Of a stretch of DNA of 19,790 nt, positions 1 to 6,916 are shown piece after piece. The notes under the pieces are model-generated. The model was given only the letters and a program-made list of their open reading frames with translations, was not told the DNA's origin and did no database searches. Both the position numbers and the translations under genes were made by a program. How positions within the stretch are numbered: the first letter of the stretch is position 1; each line of letters opens with the position of its first letter. The stretch is from an uncultured Prevotella sp. (GTDB lineage: Bacteria; Bacteroidota; Bacteroidia; Bacteroidales; Bacteroidaceae), in assembly GCA_900540375.1 (NCBI GenBank), contig UQFS01000044.1, positions 1 through 19,790 on the forward strand, in the 5' to 3' direction.

Positions 1-88
1 ACCAAGACGCTCAGAAAAGTGAGCTAAAATTGGCACAACGAACTGGACACCCTAGAAAATAAGTTTCATAATCGCCTCATCACTTGTT

Positions 89-1540
89 GTGGTCCTTAGT
101 CTTAACCTTGGACTGCTGACCTCGTGCAGCAACAAGCCGTCCAACGCTACACAGGTCAACGCTCAGCCTAAGATCTTTCCCGACTATGCTGGTACAACCA
201 TCCCCGTGGACATCGCACCTCTCGACTTCAGCGCGGTGGGGCAGGATGCCGAGGCCATGTTCGCCGTGGTGAAAGGTTCGAAGAGTGGAGAGATGGAAGC
301 CTGTGGCGACTATGCCGACTTCGACGTTGACGAGTGGCACAAACTCACGGAAGCCAACAAAGGCGGAAAGCTCGTGTTCTCGGTATACATCAAGCGCGGC
401 GGCGAGTGGAAGCAATATCGTGACTTCACGGTCAGCGTCTCCTCTGATCCGCTCGGCGAGTGGGGACTCACCTACCGCCTTATCCCTCCCGGCTACGAGG
501 TCTACGGCAAGATGGGACTCTACCAACGCAACCTGAGCAACTTCGATGAGCAGGCGATTCTCGTCAACACGGCGGTGCCCGGCGCTTGCCTCAACTGTCA
601 CACAAGCAACCGTACTTCGCCCGAGCTGTTCACCTTCCACATCCGTGGCGCCAACGGCGGTACGCTCATCTCGCAGCACGGCAGCGTGGAGGTGCTCAAG
701 GCCAAGAACGACTCGCTCAAAGGCTCTATGGTCTATCCTTATTGGCACCCATCAGGACAGTGGGTCGCGTATAGTACCAACCAGACCCACCAGAGCTTCC
801 ATGCCATCCGCAGCGAGCGCATCGAAGTCTTTGACCAGGCTTCCGACGTGCTTATCTATCATCCCGCCACGCATCAGATTGTACTCAACCCGGCGGTGAT
901 GACGAAGGACCACTACGAGAACTATCCGGTGTTCTCGCCCGACGGACGCACGCTCTACTTCGTCTCCTCTACGGCTTGGGACATCCCGGCGCACTATAAA
1001 AACATCAAGTATAACATCTGTCGCGTGGGCTTTGACCCGAAGACCGGACGCACCGTAGGCAAGGTCGACACCATCTTCAATGCCCGTCAGATGGGTAAGA
1101 GTGCCAACCATCCGCGCCCGTCCTACGACGGCCGTTTCCTGCTCTTCACACTGAGCGACTATGGTTGCTTCCCCATCTGGCATAAGGAGGCCGGCCAGTG
1201 GCTGCTCGACCTGCACACGATGAAGGCCCGTCCGCTCACGGAAATCAACAGCAACAACACTGACTCGTGGCACAACTGGAGCCGCAACAGCCATTGGATC
1301 GTCTTCACTTCGCGCCGCATCAACGGCTACTACACCCAACTCTATCTGGCTCATGTCGACAGCCGTGGACGCATGGGCAAGCCTTTCCTGCTGCCTCAAC
1401 ACAATCCCTGGCTCTATTACGACCGCCAACTCAACAGCTACAACACGCCCGACTTCACTCTCCAGCCCGTCAGCCTCAATGCCCGCAAGGCAGCCGGTGA
1501 CATACTTAGCAGCAAGCGCGTGGCGCCGGAAATCAAGTGA
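89..1540 (+). CDS. c-type heme lipoprotein with TolB/PD40-like beta-propeller repeats (start codon uncertain)
   Basis: This is probably an exported lipoprotein. The mature Cys is residue 13 counted from the GTG at 89, in the lipobox LLTSC. A single c-type heme motif, CLNCH, lies at residues 167-171. Propeller-like repeats follow, with cores WHPSGQWVAYS (from W219), FSPDGRTLYFVS (from 282), a third near 345-358 and WSRNSHWIVFTS (from about 396). The domain order is therefore a heme-bearing N-terminal part and then a PD40-type propeller. The GTG start gives an unusually short signal with no basic N-region. The frame stays open upstream to TAG at 53-55, and codons 56-88 encode KISFIIASSLV, the missing basic and hydrophobic part. 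The true start is therefore unresolved. Heme attachment and a role in electron transfer or protein interaction are inference. The family name and partner are not known to me, and neighbours upstream lie outside the window. Confidence 0.75.
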   Translation: MVLSLNLGLLTSCSNKPSNATQVNAQPKIFPDYAGTTIPVDIAPLDFSAVGQDAEAMFAVVKGSKSGEMEACGDYADFDVDEWHKLTEANKGGKLVFSVYIKRGGEWKQYRDFTVSVSSDPLGEWGLTYRLIPPGYEVYGKMGLYQRNLSNFDEQAILVNTAVPGACLNCHTSNRTSPELFTFHIRGANGGTLISQHGSVEVLKAKNDSLKGSMVYPYWHPSGQWVAYSTNQTHQSFHAIRSERIEVFDQASDVLIYHPATHQIVLNPAVMTKDHYENYPVFSPDGRTLYFVSSTAWDIPAHYKNIKYNICRVGFDPKTGRTVGKVDTIFNARQMGKSANHPRPSYDGRFLLFTLSDYGCFPIWHKEAGQWLLDLHTMKARPLTEINSNNTDSWHNWSRNSHWIVFTSRRINGYYTQLYLAHVDSRGRMGKPFLLPQHNPWLYYDRQLNSYNTPDFTLQPVSLNARKAAGDILSSKRVAPEIK

Positions 1541-1576
1541 TTCCTGTGGTTAAAAAGAAGGGAGTAATGCCATTTG

Positions 1577-1613
1577 GGGGGTTAGAGCGGCCTTTATGGC
1601 CGTCCTAATCCCC
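1577..1613. terminator. Strong hairpin just after the heme lipoprotein gene
   Basis: Outer arms 1577-1585 (GGGGGTTAG) and 1605-1613 (CTAATCCCC) pair with one G-T wobble. The stem continues inward through CGGCC/GGCCG around a short loop, with one A-C mismatch. It starts 37 bases after the stop codon at 1540, which suits a 3' end for that transcript. No clear T-run follows on either strand, so termination may be weak, or the structure may only protect the RNA end. Confidence 0.45.
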
Positions 1614-1767
1614 TTAAACGTAATCAAAAAAATTCACAAAACGCCTTCCTCTGAACCTTGCATTCTAGAGAAGAGCAGTAGCCAAAAGAAGCCTCTTTCC
1701 ACCAAAAAACAACAAGATAAGAGTGAAAAAGGTGGTTTCTCATCATCAAAACAGTGGTTTTACTTGG

Positions 1768-1869
1768 TCAGAAAGGTTGTTTGACACGATCATCTCGGTA
1801 GTTTTACCTTGTCAAAGTGCCTTTCTGAGCAAAAATTCTCTAGAGAATTTTTGCTCAGAAAGGCACTTT
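1768..1869. repeat. Three-copy alternating inverted-repeat array ending in a 56-base perfect palindrome
   Basis: Bases 1814-1869 are a perfect palindrome of two 28-base arms with no spacer, centred on CTAG at 1840-1843. Its left arm, read as 1810-1828, is also an inverted match to 1768-1786: 16 of 19 positions are Watson-Crick pairs and one more is a wobble. The motif TCAGAAAGG thus occurs forward at 1768, inverted at 1820-1828 and forward at 1855. A GTTTTAC-type direct repeat (12 of 14 identical) precedes copies one and two at 1757-1770 and 1801-1814. The middle copy could pair with either neighbour but not both. A T-rich stretch follows on the plus side. It could be a bidirectional terminator or a small mobile repeat. 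Confidence 0.85.
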
Positions 1870-2118
1870 CATTTTTATTCCCTTGGTCTTTTCTGTCCCC
1901 GAAAAAGAAGAATCTTTATAACACATTTATTATCAATAGATTATAAAAACATGCGAAATTTTCGCAAAATTGGGCACAAAGTGACCTCTCGTGCAGAAAA
2001 TCGCCAAAATAAGGGCTGTTTTTTGTCAGTTTTTCAAACAAGCACAAACATTATAGCATAACAGTTTCTTCTGCTGTAATTTGGCCTCTGAGGATTCTGT
2101 CATCGACTGACAAAATGA

Positions 2119-2137
2119 TCTGGCGATAATAGCCAGA
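2119..2137 (-). terminator. Small hairpin, possible weak 3' end of the minus-strand lipoprotein transcript
   Basis: A six-base perfect stem (TCTGGC/GCCAGA) with a seven-base loop lies about 120 bases past the stop codon of the minus-strand gene ending at 2256. On the minus strand it is followed by TCATTTTG, a poor T-run. A second five-base stem sits further downstream at 2098-2112. This is a weak candidate. Confidence 0.3.
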
Positions 2138-2192
2138 ATATAGCAAAGCTACACTACCCGTTCCGAAAATGTGATGATCAGCTTTCTTTGCT

Positions 2193-2200
2193 TATCTTTG
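2193..2200 (+). promoter_or_regulatory. Orphan Bacteroidota-type -7 motif pointing into a convergent gene
   Basis: TATCTTTG matches the Bacteroidota -7 consensus TAnnTTTG. No TTTG is seen at the usual distance upstream for the -33 element. A transcript from here would begin near 2207 and run antisense into the 3' end of the minus-strand lipoprotein gene. No plus-strand gene follows, so this is a chance match, a relic, or an antisense promoter. Confidence 0.25.
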
Positions 2201-2255
2201 CAAAGTAGAAAACATACCGAAAGATAGTAAATCGAAAGGTGAGATAAGGCGAGAT

Positions 2256-2882
2256 TCATGGTTGGTTGAGTAAATGATACCGGGCATTCTTGACGAGCGG
2301 CGTGCTGAGGTATCCGCGTACGGTATAATATTCCGGTTGCCCATTTTGGTTATGGGTGAGCAACAGATAGATGTCATCGGGCGCGCCGTTGTCGTGTTTG
2401 ATGATGGTGTCGACGACGAGAGCTATCTGTTGCGGCTTTTGTTTCTCATCGGTCTGTCCGGTCTTCACGTTGAAGGCGACATTAAAGTATCCCCCACTCT
2501 CCCAAGTGCTCTCCACGGTGATAGCGTCAGTAGAGAGTGTGGCGGCCTTTTGTTTGCTCACCGGCTGCGTCACCAGCACGGAAGTGGCGGAGAACATTTG
2601 ACGGGTGGTGACATCGTAATAGACCAGTGCCCGATACAGCGAGTCGGCCGTAGAAGCCCAATTGAGTTTCACCGGTGTGGCAATGCTCACGGTGTCACCG
2701 CCGTCTACAATCAGATAGTCAATGCCCCCCTTGTCCGACGTGTGTATCATGCAGAAGTCGGCACGAAGATAAGAATAGCGGCTGTCACCCGACTCATAGG
2801 AGTCGTTCTTGCACGATAGCAGGAGCATAGCTCCCGCTATCAGCATGAGTACCGCTGTCAATCCTGGGATTCTCATTGACAT
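2256..2882 (-). CDS. Small lipoprotein, probable NigD-like
   Basis: This 208-residue protein has a lipoprotein signal: a hydrophobic segment at residues 8-22 and lipobox LLSC with the Cys at 24. After a short polar linker the body is beta-rich, with aromatic and polar residues alternating. The early segment (LRADFCMIHT, then YLIVDGGDTVSI) and the C-terminal segment (DIYLLLTHNQNGQPEYYTVRGYL) remind me of the OB-like and C-terminal domains of NigD-like lipoproteins, but this rests on memory of family style. The start lies only 10 bases after the stop of the acyltransferase gene, so the two are very likely co-transcribed. A start two codons later (Met3, at 2876) is possible. Function is unknown. 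Confidence 0.7.
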   Translation of the reverse strand: MSMRIPGLTAVLMLIAGAMLLLSCKNDSYESGDSRYSYLRADFCMIHTSDKGGIDYLIVDGGDTVSIATPVKLNWASTADSLYRALVYYDVTTRQMFSATSVLVTQPVSKQKAATLSTDAITVESTWESGGYFNVAFNVKTGQTDEKQKPQQIALVVDTIIKHDNGAPDDIYLLLTHNQNGQPEYYTVRGYLSTPLVKNARYHLLNQP

Positions 2883-2892
2883 ACGGATGACA

Positions 2893-4095
2893 TCAGAACT
2901 TAAACGTGAGCTTGCTCATCAGCGACTTCAGACGACTTGTCTCGGCGTCGCGTGCGTTGTAGTAGCTCTTCACTGGGTTGGCATACTGGTTGAGCAGGCA
3001 CTCGCGGAGGAACTTCTCGTCCTTGTTCTCGATGTCGATCTTTGCCAACTGGCCGTTGATATACTGCTCGAAGATAGAGCGCTGCTTGGGCGAATACATA
3101 TCGTCGTGCTCCTTGTTGCCCTGGAGCATGTCGAGAGCGACGTAGTTGCCTGGGTACAGACGGTAGTTGTAGTGGATCTGCGTGTCGATATATTTGGCGA
3201 CATTGTCGAAGAGCTGGTTCTTGGGCGTACTGGCGTTTTGCTTGCGCAGCCAGTCGTTGATGCAGGGAGCGCAGTGGTACTGTATATGTCCCTTAAAGCC
3301 CTTGATGCCCACGCTCATGCTCTCAATGTCGTCGCCCGGTGTCTTTTTCCAGAACGGGACGTCGCGCTTGAGCTGGAACTCGCGTGCTTTGAGATAGTCG
3401 CATGGGTCGTACTCATAGGAGATCGTCAGCGGCACGATATGCAGAGCGGTCAACCGGTCGATGATGCTGCCTTCGCCGCCCATGACCATCATCTTCAGGA
3501 TGGCAGGCTGCGTGTGGTCGGTGGAGTCCTTGGAACGGCCCTCGCGCTGTGCGATCCACACGTTTTCGTTCTTCTCACTGATAACGAAGTGCATGTATTC
3601 CGACATGCGCTTGCTGGCCTTGTACATCTCCACGGCATGCAGGGCACGCTCCACGGTAAACGACTTGTTGATGCGCACGAGATCCTTCACCCATGGAATG
3701 GTGAGCAGATTGTCGCCAATGGCGATCTCGCACGTCGTGCTGAAGCCCACGTCGAGCAGCAGCTTGTCGAGCAGAGCAGAGTCGAGGACAATGTCGCGGT
3801 GGTTGCTCACGAAGGTGTAGCGGTGGTTGATGTTCACGCTCGAAGCGTCCATACTGCAACCGAAGCTGGCTTTGTGTACAAGATCTTGCAGCACGGGATA
3901 ACAAAAGGCTTTCTGAAACTCCAGGTTGGTCTTGCAGCCTTTCATCTTCTTGCCCAAGTCTTCAAGCGACACACCCGGGAAGAGGCCGGTGAGGACTTGT
4001 TGGAACTGAGGGTCGGCCAATAGCCGGTCGTATACTTCTGGCAACTCTTCTGGATTGAAGGGGCGAATGGGATCAAATTCTGATGGAATGTTCAT
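2893..4095 (-). CDS. Glycerophosphate/1-acylglycerol-3-phosphate acyltransferase-like protein (PlsC superfamily)
   Basis: This is a 400-residue member of the LPLAT acyltransferase superfamily, which adds acyl chains to glycerol-3-phosphate or lysophosphatidate in membrane lipid synthesis. Visible blocks are SNHRDIVLDS (catalytic His at 99, Asp at 105), IGDNLL and LVRINKSF (127-146), EGRSKDS (from 185) and HIVPLTISYEYDP (block IV). The His-Asp pair is spaced HX5D rather than the usual HX4D. The protein is also longer than typical PlsC (about 240 residues), with extra N- and C-terminal regions. I see no obvious membrane helix, so it may be peripheral. It lies 56 bases after the DeoR-family gene, with no promoter motif between. 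Which acyl-acceptor it uses cannot be told from sequence alone. Confidence 0.85.
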   Translation of the reverse strand: MNIPSEFDPIRPFNPEELPEVYDRLLADPQFQQVLTGLFPGVSLEDLGKKMKGCKTNLEFQKAFCYPVLQDLVHKASFGCSMDASSVNINHRYTFVSNHRDIVLDSALLDKLLLDVGFSTTCEIAIGDNLLTIPWVKDLVRINKSFTVERALHAVEMYKASKRMSEYMHFVISEKNENVWIAQREGRSKDSTDHTQPAILKMMVMGGEGSIIDRLTALHIVPLTISYEYDPCDYLKAREFQLKRDVPFWKKTPGDDIESMSVGIKGFKGHIQYHCAPCINDWLRKQNASTPKNQLFDNVAKYIDTQIHYNYRLYPGNYVALDMLQGNKEHDDMYSPKQRSIFEQYINGQLAKIDIENKDEKFLRECLLNQYANPVKSYYNARDAETSRLKSLMSKLTFKF

Positions 4096-4151
4096 ATTGC
4101 TTAATTTTTAGAGGTGTCTATGGTTACAGATTCGTCAATCTCTAACGCTTA

Positions 4152-4940
4152 TCAGTTTTTCATCTCGGCGATAATCAACTCGATGCCTAACTCTTCGATG
4201 CGGTTCCTGTCCGCAGGACGGATGTTTGAGTCGGTGATGATCGTGTCGACAGTGTCCATATCGCAGATCTTGGCAAAGCCGCGGCGGCCGAACTTCGTGG
4301 AGTCAGCCAGAACGATGATGTGCTGGGCAGCCTTGATCATCTTCTGATTGAGGTGAGCCTCGCACATGTCGGTCGTGGAGATGCCGAAATCGAGGTCTAT
4401 ACCGTCCACACCAATAAAGAGTTTGCTGAACGAGCAGGCCTCGAGGATCTTCTCACTGTATTGTCCTACGACAGAGAGACTGCTGTGACGCAGCATGCCG
4501 CCGAGCTGGATGATGTCGATATTCTCGTTCTTGGCCAGTGATATAGAAGCCCGCAAGGATGCCGACACGACGGTGAGACGCTGGTTGGTGGTAATGCAGT
4601 TGGCAAACGCATGGATGGTCGTTCCCGAGGCGATGATGATGGAGTCGTTGTCCTCAATCAGCTTGGCAGCCTCCATACCGATGCGGTGCTTCTCCTCGGG
4701 ACAGTAATGCTCTTTCTCGTTCACCGAGCGGTTGTTGGCAAAAGGATTGATAGCGATGGCCTTGCCATGGCTGCGATAGAGCTTACCTTCCTTTTCCAGT
4801 TCGGTGAGATCCTTGCGTATCGTGACTGACGAGACACCGAGCTTGTCGGCCAGATCAGACACGAGCACGACATTCTGCTTGAAGAACTGATCCATGATAG
4901 CCTCATGCCGCTCTTCCTTGGTCATATTTGTTGTCAACAT
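4152..4940 (-). CDS. DeoR/GlpR-family transcriptional regulator
   Basis: The protein has 262 residues from the start chosen at 4940 (MLTTNMTKEERHE). The open frame extends to 5045, but the promoter motif at 4967-4974 lies inside that extension, so the longer form is unlikely; Met6 at 4925 is an alternative. An N-terminal DeoR winged helix-turn-helix spans about residues 8-60, with VSDLADKLGVSSVTIRKDL as the recognition region. The C-terminal sugar-phosphate sensor shows SGTT (105-108), LGGMLR, FIGVDGID and ADSTKFGRRG, all typical of DeoRC. Family members bind phosphorylated sugars or glycerol-3-phosphate and release DNA. Adjacency to the glp cluster makes glycerol-3-phosphate the likely inducer and the glp promoter the likely target, but this is inference; other DeoR proteins sense different phosphates. 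Confidence 0.9.
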   Translation of the reverse strand: MLTTNMTKEERHEAIMDQFFKQNVVLVSDLADKLGVSSVTIRKDLTELEKEGKLYRSHGKAIAINPFANNRSVNEKEHYCPEEKHRIGMEAAKLIEDNDSIIIASGTTIHAFANCITTNQRLTVVSASLRASISLAKNENIDIIQLGGMLRHSSLSVVGQYSEKILEACSFSKLFIGVDGIDLDFGISTTDMCEAHLNQKMIKAAQHIIVLADSTKFGRRGFAKICDMDTVDTIITDSNIRPADRNRIEELGIELIIAEMKN

Positions 4941-4966
4941 AACAAGCTTTTTCGACGATTGTTTTA

Positions 4967-4974
4967 CAAATATA
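4967..4974 (-). promoter_or_regulatory. -7 promoter element of the DeoR-family gene
   Basis: On the minus strand the motif reads TATATTTG, a match to TAnnTTTG. Transcription would begin near 4960, giving a 5' leader of about 20 bases to the Met codon at 4940. No clean -33 TTTG is visible. It lies after the terminator at 5093-5125, so the regulator is probably its own transcription unit, continuing into the acyltransferase and small lipoprotein genes. Confidence 0.6.
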
Positions 4975-5092
4975 CGACTTTTTCTTATTACACGTTTTGC
5001 TGTAAAGAGGTTTAACAATAAATTAACACAGAAACCATTGCTCAAACATCAAGAAGAAAATGCACTGATCATTTGCGACTGCCGTAGAAACG

Positions 5093-5125
5093 AAAAAAGG
5101 GACGCGGCCACGATGACCGGTCCCC
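5093..5125 (-). terminator. Intrinsic terminator after the porin-like gene
   Basis: On the minus strand, GGGACCGG pairs with CCG-C-GTCCC (one bulged C) across a nine-base loop, followed directly by six Ts. It lies 67 bases past the stop of the porin-like gene at 5192 and upstream of the DeoR-gene promoter, so it closes the glp transcription unit. Confidence 0.85.
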
Positions 5126-5191
5126 AAATTAACTACAATAGAAATTAAGCGAGATTATGAAATACAGTAGTTACGAAAATGTTCTCTACGC

Positions 5192-5992
5192 TTATAAGTC
5201 CAGCAAGGTGACGGTAGCGCGGAAGTAAGCTTTTGAAGCTTCCGGGTTCCACATCATCTGACCGCCGACCGGCATGGTATACTTTCCTACCTTCAACTTA
5301 TAAGTGGCACCAAGACGGACATCGTTGACACCAGCGTGCTTGCCGTAGAGATTGTTCTGGATTCCATACGCGTCGCGAAGCTCCTTCTTGTAAGGATCGA
5401 GAGCGAAAGCGGCTGCCACAGAGGCATCGACATTCCAGTTCTCATCTTCATAAAGACGATAAGAAGCCTGCACGAAGGTGGAATAGACGTTCTTTGCAAT
5501 GTCCTTGTTGACAATTTCTCCACGGGCGTCACGGGCCAAGTTACCACGATCACGTCCTTGGACAAGTGTAGCCCAAGTCAGAGTAAGCGGGAAGTTGCAT
5601 TTCGGAGCGAAATCATAGCTGACAGCCACATCGGTCAGATGAGACGTACGGTCGGCAGCCCATGTGAAGTATTTACCATTTCCGGGGATACCGTCAGAGA
5701 AGTTCCACAAATCCCATACGGCAAGATTGAAGCCACTATGGTTGAAATTGAAATACACATCAGCCTCTTTATAGTCACCGTCGGTAGCCATGCCACCCCA
5801 CAAGCCGAGCTTGAAGTGACCATTGTTATCTGAGATGGAGACATCATTGTTGAGGATGAGTCCGTTGCCAACCTCAAGACCACGCCAAAGGTGAGATGTC
5901 TCGAGACTTGCGTTCTCGTGTAACTTCTGTGCCTGAGCAGGTATAGCTGCCATGCCAAGGAGGCAGAGAGCTGCTAAGAAAAACTTTTTCAT
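5192..5992 (-). CDS. Outer-membrane beta-barrel, TorF-family-like putative porin
   Basis: This 266-residue exported protein has a clear Sec signal, MKKFFLAALCLLGMAAIPAQA, with cleavage expected after AQA at about residue 21. The mature part alternates aromatic, Gly and polar residues in amphipathic strands (HLWRGLEVGNG, FKLGLWGGMA, ADVYFNFNHSGFNLAVWDL, VNDVRLGATYKL) and ends in a strand, ATVTLLDL. The opening pattern resembles the TorF/TIGR02001 putative porin group. It is the last gene of the glycerol cluster, 96 bases after glpF, with an intrinsic terminator but no promoter motif between them; expression probably depends on readthrough. A glycerol or small-polyol channel role is inferred from position. 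The sequence itself shows only an outer-membrane barrel. Confidence 0.75.
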   Translation of the reverse strand: MKKFFLAALCLLGMAAIPAQAQKLHENASLETSHLWRGLEVGNGLILNNDVSISDNNGHFKLGLWGGMATDGDYKEADVYFNFNHSGFNLAVWDLWNFSDGIPGNGKYFTWAADRTSHLTDVAVSYDFAPKCNFPLTLTWATLVQGRDRGNLARDARGEIVNKDIAKNVYSTFVQASYRLYEDENWNVDASVAAAFALDPYKKELRDAYGIQNNLYGKHAGVNDVRLGATYKLKVGKYTMPVGGQMMWNPEASKAYFRATVTLLDL

Positions 5993-6013
5993 AGGGAGAT
6001 GTCAATTGAAGTG

Positions 6014-6058
6014 AAAAACAAAAAGCCCCGAAATAAACACAGGAATGATCCCGGGGCT
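6014..6058 (-). terminator. Intrinsic terminator between glpF and the porin-like gene
   Basis: On the minus strand a seven-base perfect GC-rich stem (AGCCCCG with CGGGGCT; plus-strand arms 6024-6030 and 6052-6058) encloses a 21-base loop and is followed by TTTTGTTTT. It starts 30 bases after the glpF stop and ends about 20 bases before the porin start, so it would limit porin transcription relative to glpF. Confidence 0.85.
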
Positions 6059-6088
6059 CCAAATGATAGTTATGGATGAGAGACTCTA

Positions 6089-6856
6089 TTAGCAGAGACC
6101 GAATGCCTTGCCTACAAAGGCTGCGATGATAGCACCGCAGATAGGACCGAAGACAGGCACCCAAGAGTAGCCCCAACCACTGTCACGCTTGTGAGCCATC
6201 GGCAGGATAGCGTGGGCAATACGTGGTGAGAGGTCACGGGCAGGATTCATGGCGTATCCGGTAGGACCACCAAGAGACATACCCAAAGAAACGATCACAG
6301 CTGTGATAGGCCATGCGCTGACAGCACCGACATTGGCAACATCACCATAAGTGCCTGTACCGATGATCATCATCAACAGCACGAAAGTAGCGACAAGCTC
6401 GGTGAAGAAGTTGGCTGCTTTGTGGTCAATAGCCGGCATAGTGCAGTAAGTACAAAGAACGGCTTCTTTGTTCTCTGTGATATTGAAGTGGTCGCGATAA
6501 ACGAGCCATACCAATACTGCGCCTAAGAAACCACCGAGCATCTGGGCTACGATATAGCCGATGACACTGGTTGCGAGAGAAGCTGTCACACCGGCATTGG
6601 CGAGGAAGGTGCCAAAACCGCCTGTAGCGGCCAGACCGATCGTAACGGCCGGATTGAGGTGGGCGCCACTCCCATGAGCAACAAACACACCGGACATCAC
6701 AGCAAGACCCCAGCCAAAGGCGATGACTACCCAACCGGCACCCTGTGCCTTACTCTTGTTAAGATTACATGCGGCGCATACGCCGTCTCCCATAAGTACG
6801 AGAATGAGAGTTCCAAGGAACTCAAGAGCACATAAGTGCATTAATACTGGATCCAT
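6089..6856 (-). CDS. glpF: Glycerol uptake facilitator (aquaglyceroporin)
   Basis: This 255-residue inner-membrane channel moves glycerol down its gradient. Both signature loops are present: HLNPAV with NPA at 68-70 and MNPARD with NPA at 204-206. The Arg207-Asp208 pair after the second NPA is typical of aquaglyceroporins rather than water-only channels. Aligned with the Escherichia coli protein, the selectivity filter would be Trp49, Tyr201 and Arg207, with Tyr where E. coli has Phe200. Six hydrophobic segments plus two half-helices fit the family length. It lies between glpK and the porin-like gene. A stem-loop in the 162-base gap before it suggests RNA-level control. GlpK downstream traps the glycerol as phosphate. 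Confidence 0.97.
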   Translation of the reverse strand: MDPVLMHLCALEFLGTLILVLMGDGVCAACNLNKSKAQGAGWVVIAFGWGLAVMSGVFVAHGSGAHLNPAVTIGLAATGGFGTFLANAGVTASLATSVIGYIVAQMLGGFLGAVLVWLVYRDHFNITENKEAVLCTYCTMPAIDHKAANFFTELVATFVLLMMIIGTGTYGDVANVGAVSAWPITAVIVSLGMSLGGPTGYAMNPARDLSPRIAHAILPMAHKRDSGWGYSWVPVFGPICGAIIAAFVGKAFGLC

Positions 6857-6916
6857 AATAGTTATAGTTTTTAGTTTGGTTATTTAGAAGTTGCCGAACA
6901 AGATTTCGGTAGAAGG

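Larger units (their letters stand above)
1541..2255. other. 715-base convergent intergenic region without a credible gene
   Basis: The gap separates the plus-strand heme lipoprotein gene from the 3' end of the minus-strand lipoprotein gene. It is A/T-rich and full of inverted repeats: the hairpin at 1577-1613, the repeat array at 1768-1869, a GCGAAA-type imperfect palindrome near 1954-1966, and small stems at 2098-2112 and 2119-2137. Short open frames exist (for example 1596-1784 and 1723-2061), but they run through the inverted repeats, look like random low-complexity translation, and resemble no family I know. Confidence 0.6.

Noticed and set aside
1577..1613. Riboswitch or structured RNA upstream of a gene
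   Set aside because: The hairpin follows a stop codon and precedes no plus-strand gene, so a 3'-end structure is the simpler reading.
1768..1869. CRISPR array or insertion-sequence ends
   Set aside because: Copies alternate in orientation, spacers are not uniform, and no transposase or cas gene is present in the window.
1723..2061. 112-codon plus-strand frame in the convergent gap
   Set aside because: It runs through the perfect palindrome and repeat array, has low-complexity random-looking composition, and no upstream promoter or family resemblance.
2809..4023. Long plus-strand open frame of 404 codons opposite the acyltransferase gene
   Set aside because: It is the antisense shadow of a gene with clear acyltransferase motifs. 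Its translation is Val/His/Leu-rich with no recognisable domain.
4941..5045. N-terminal extension of the DeoR-family protein
   Set aside because: The extension covers the probable promoter element at 4967-4974 and adds residues absent from DeoR proteins, which begin just before KEERHEAI-type helices.
5993..6088. A separate promoter for the porin-like gene
   Set aside because: No TAnnTTTG motif faces the gene in this 96-base gap, which is mostly occupied by the intrinsic terminator.
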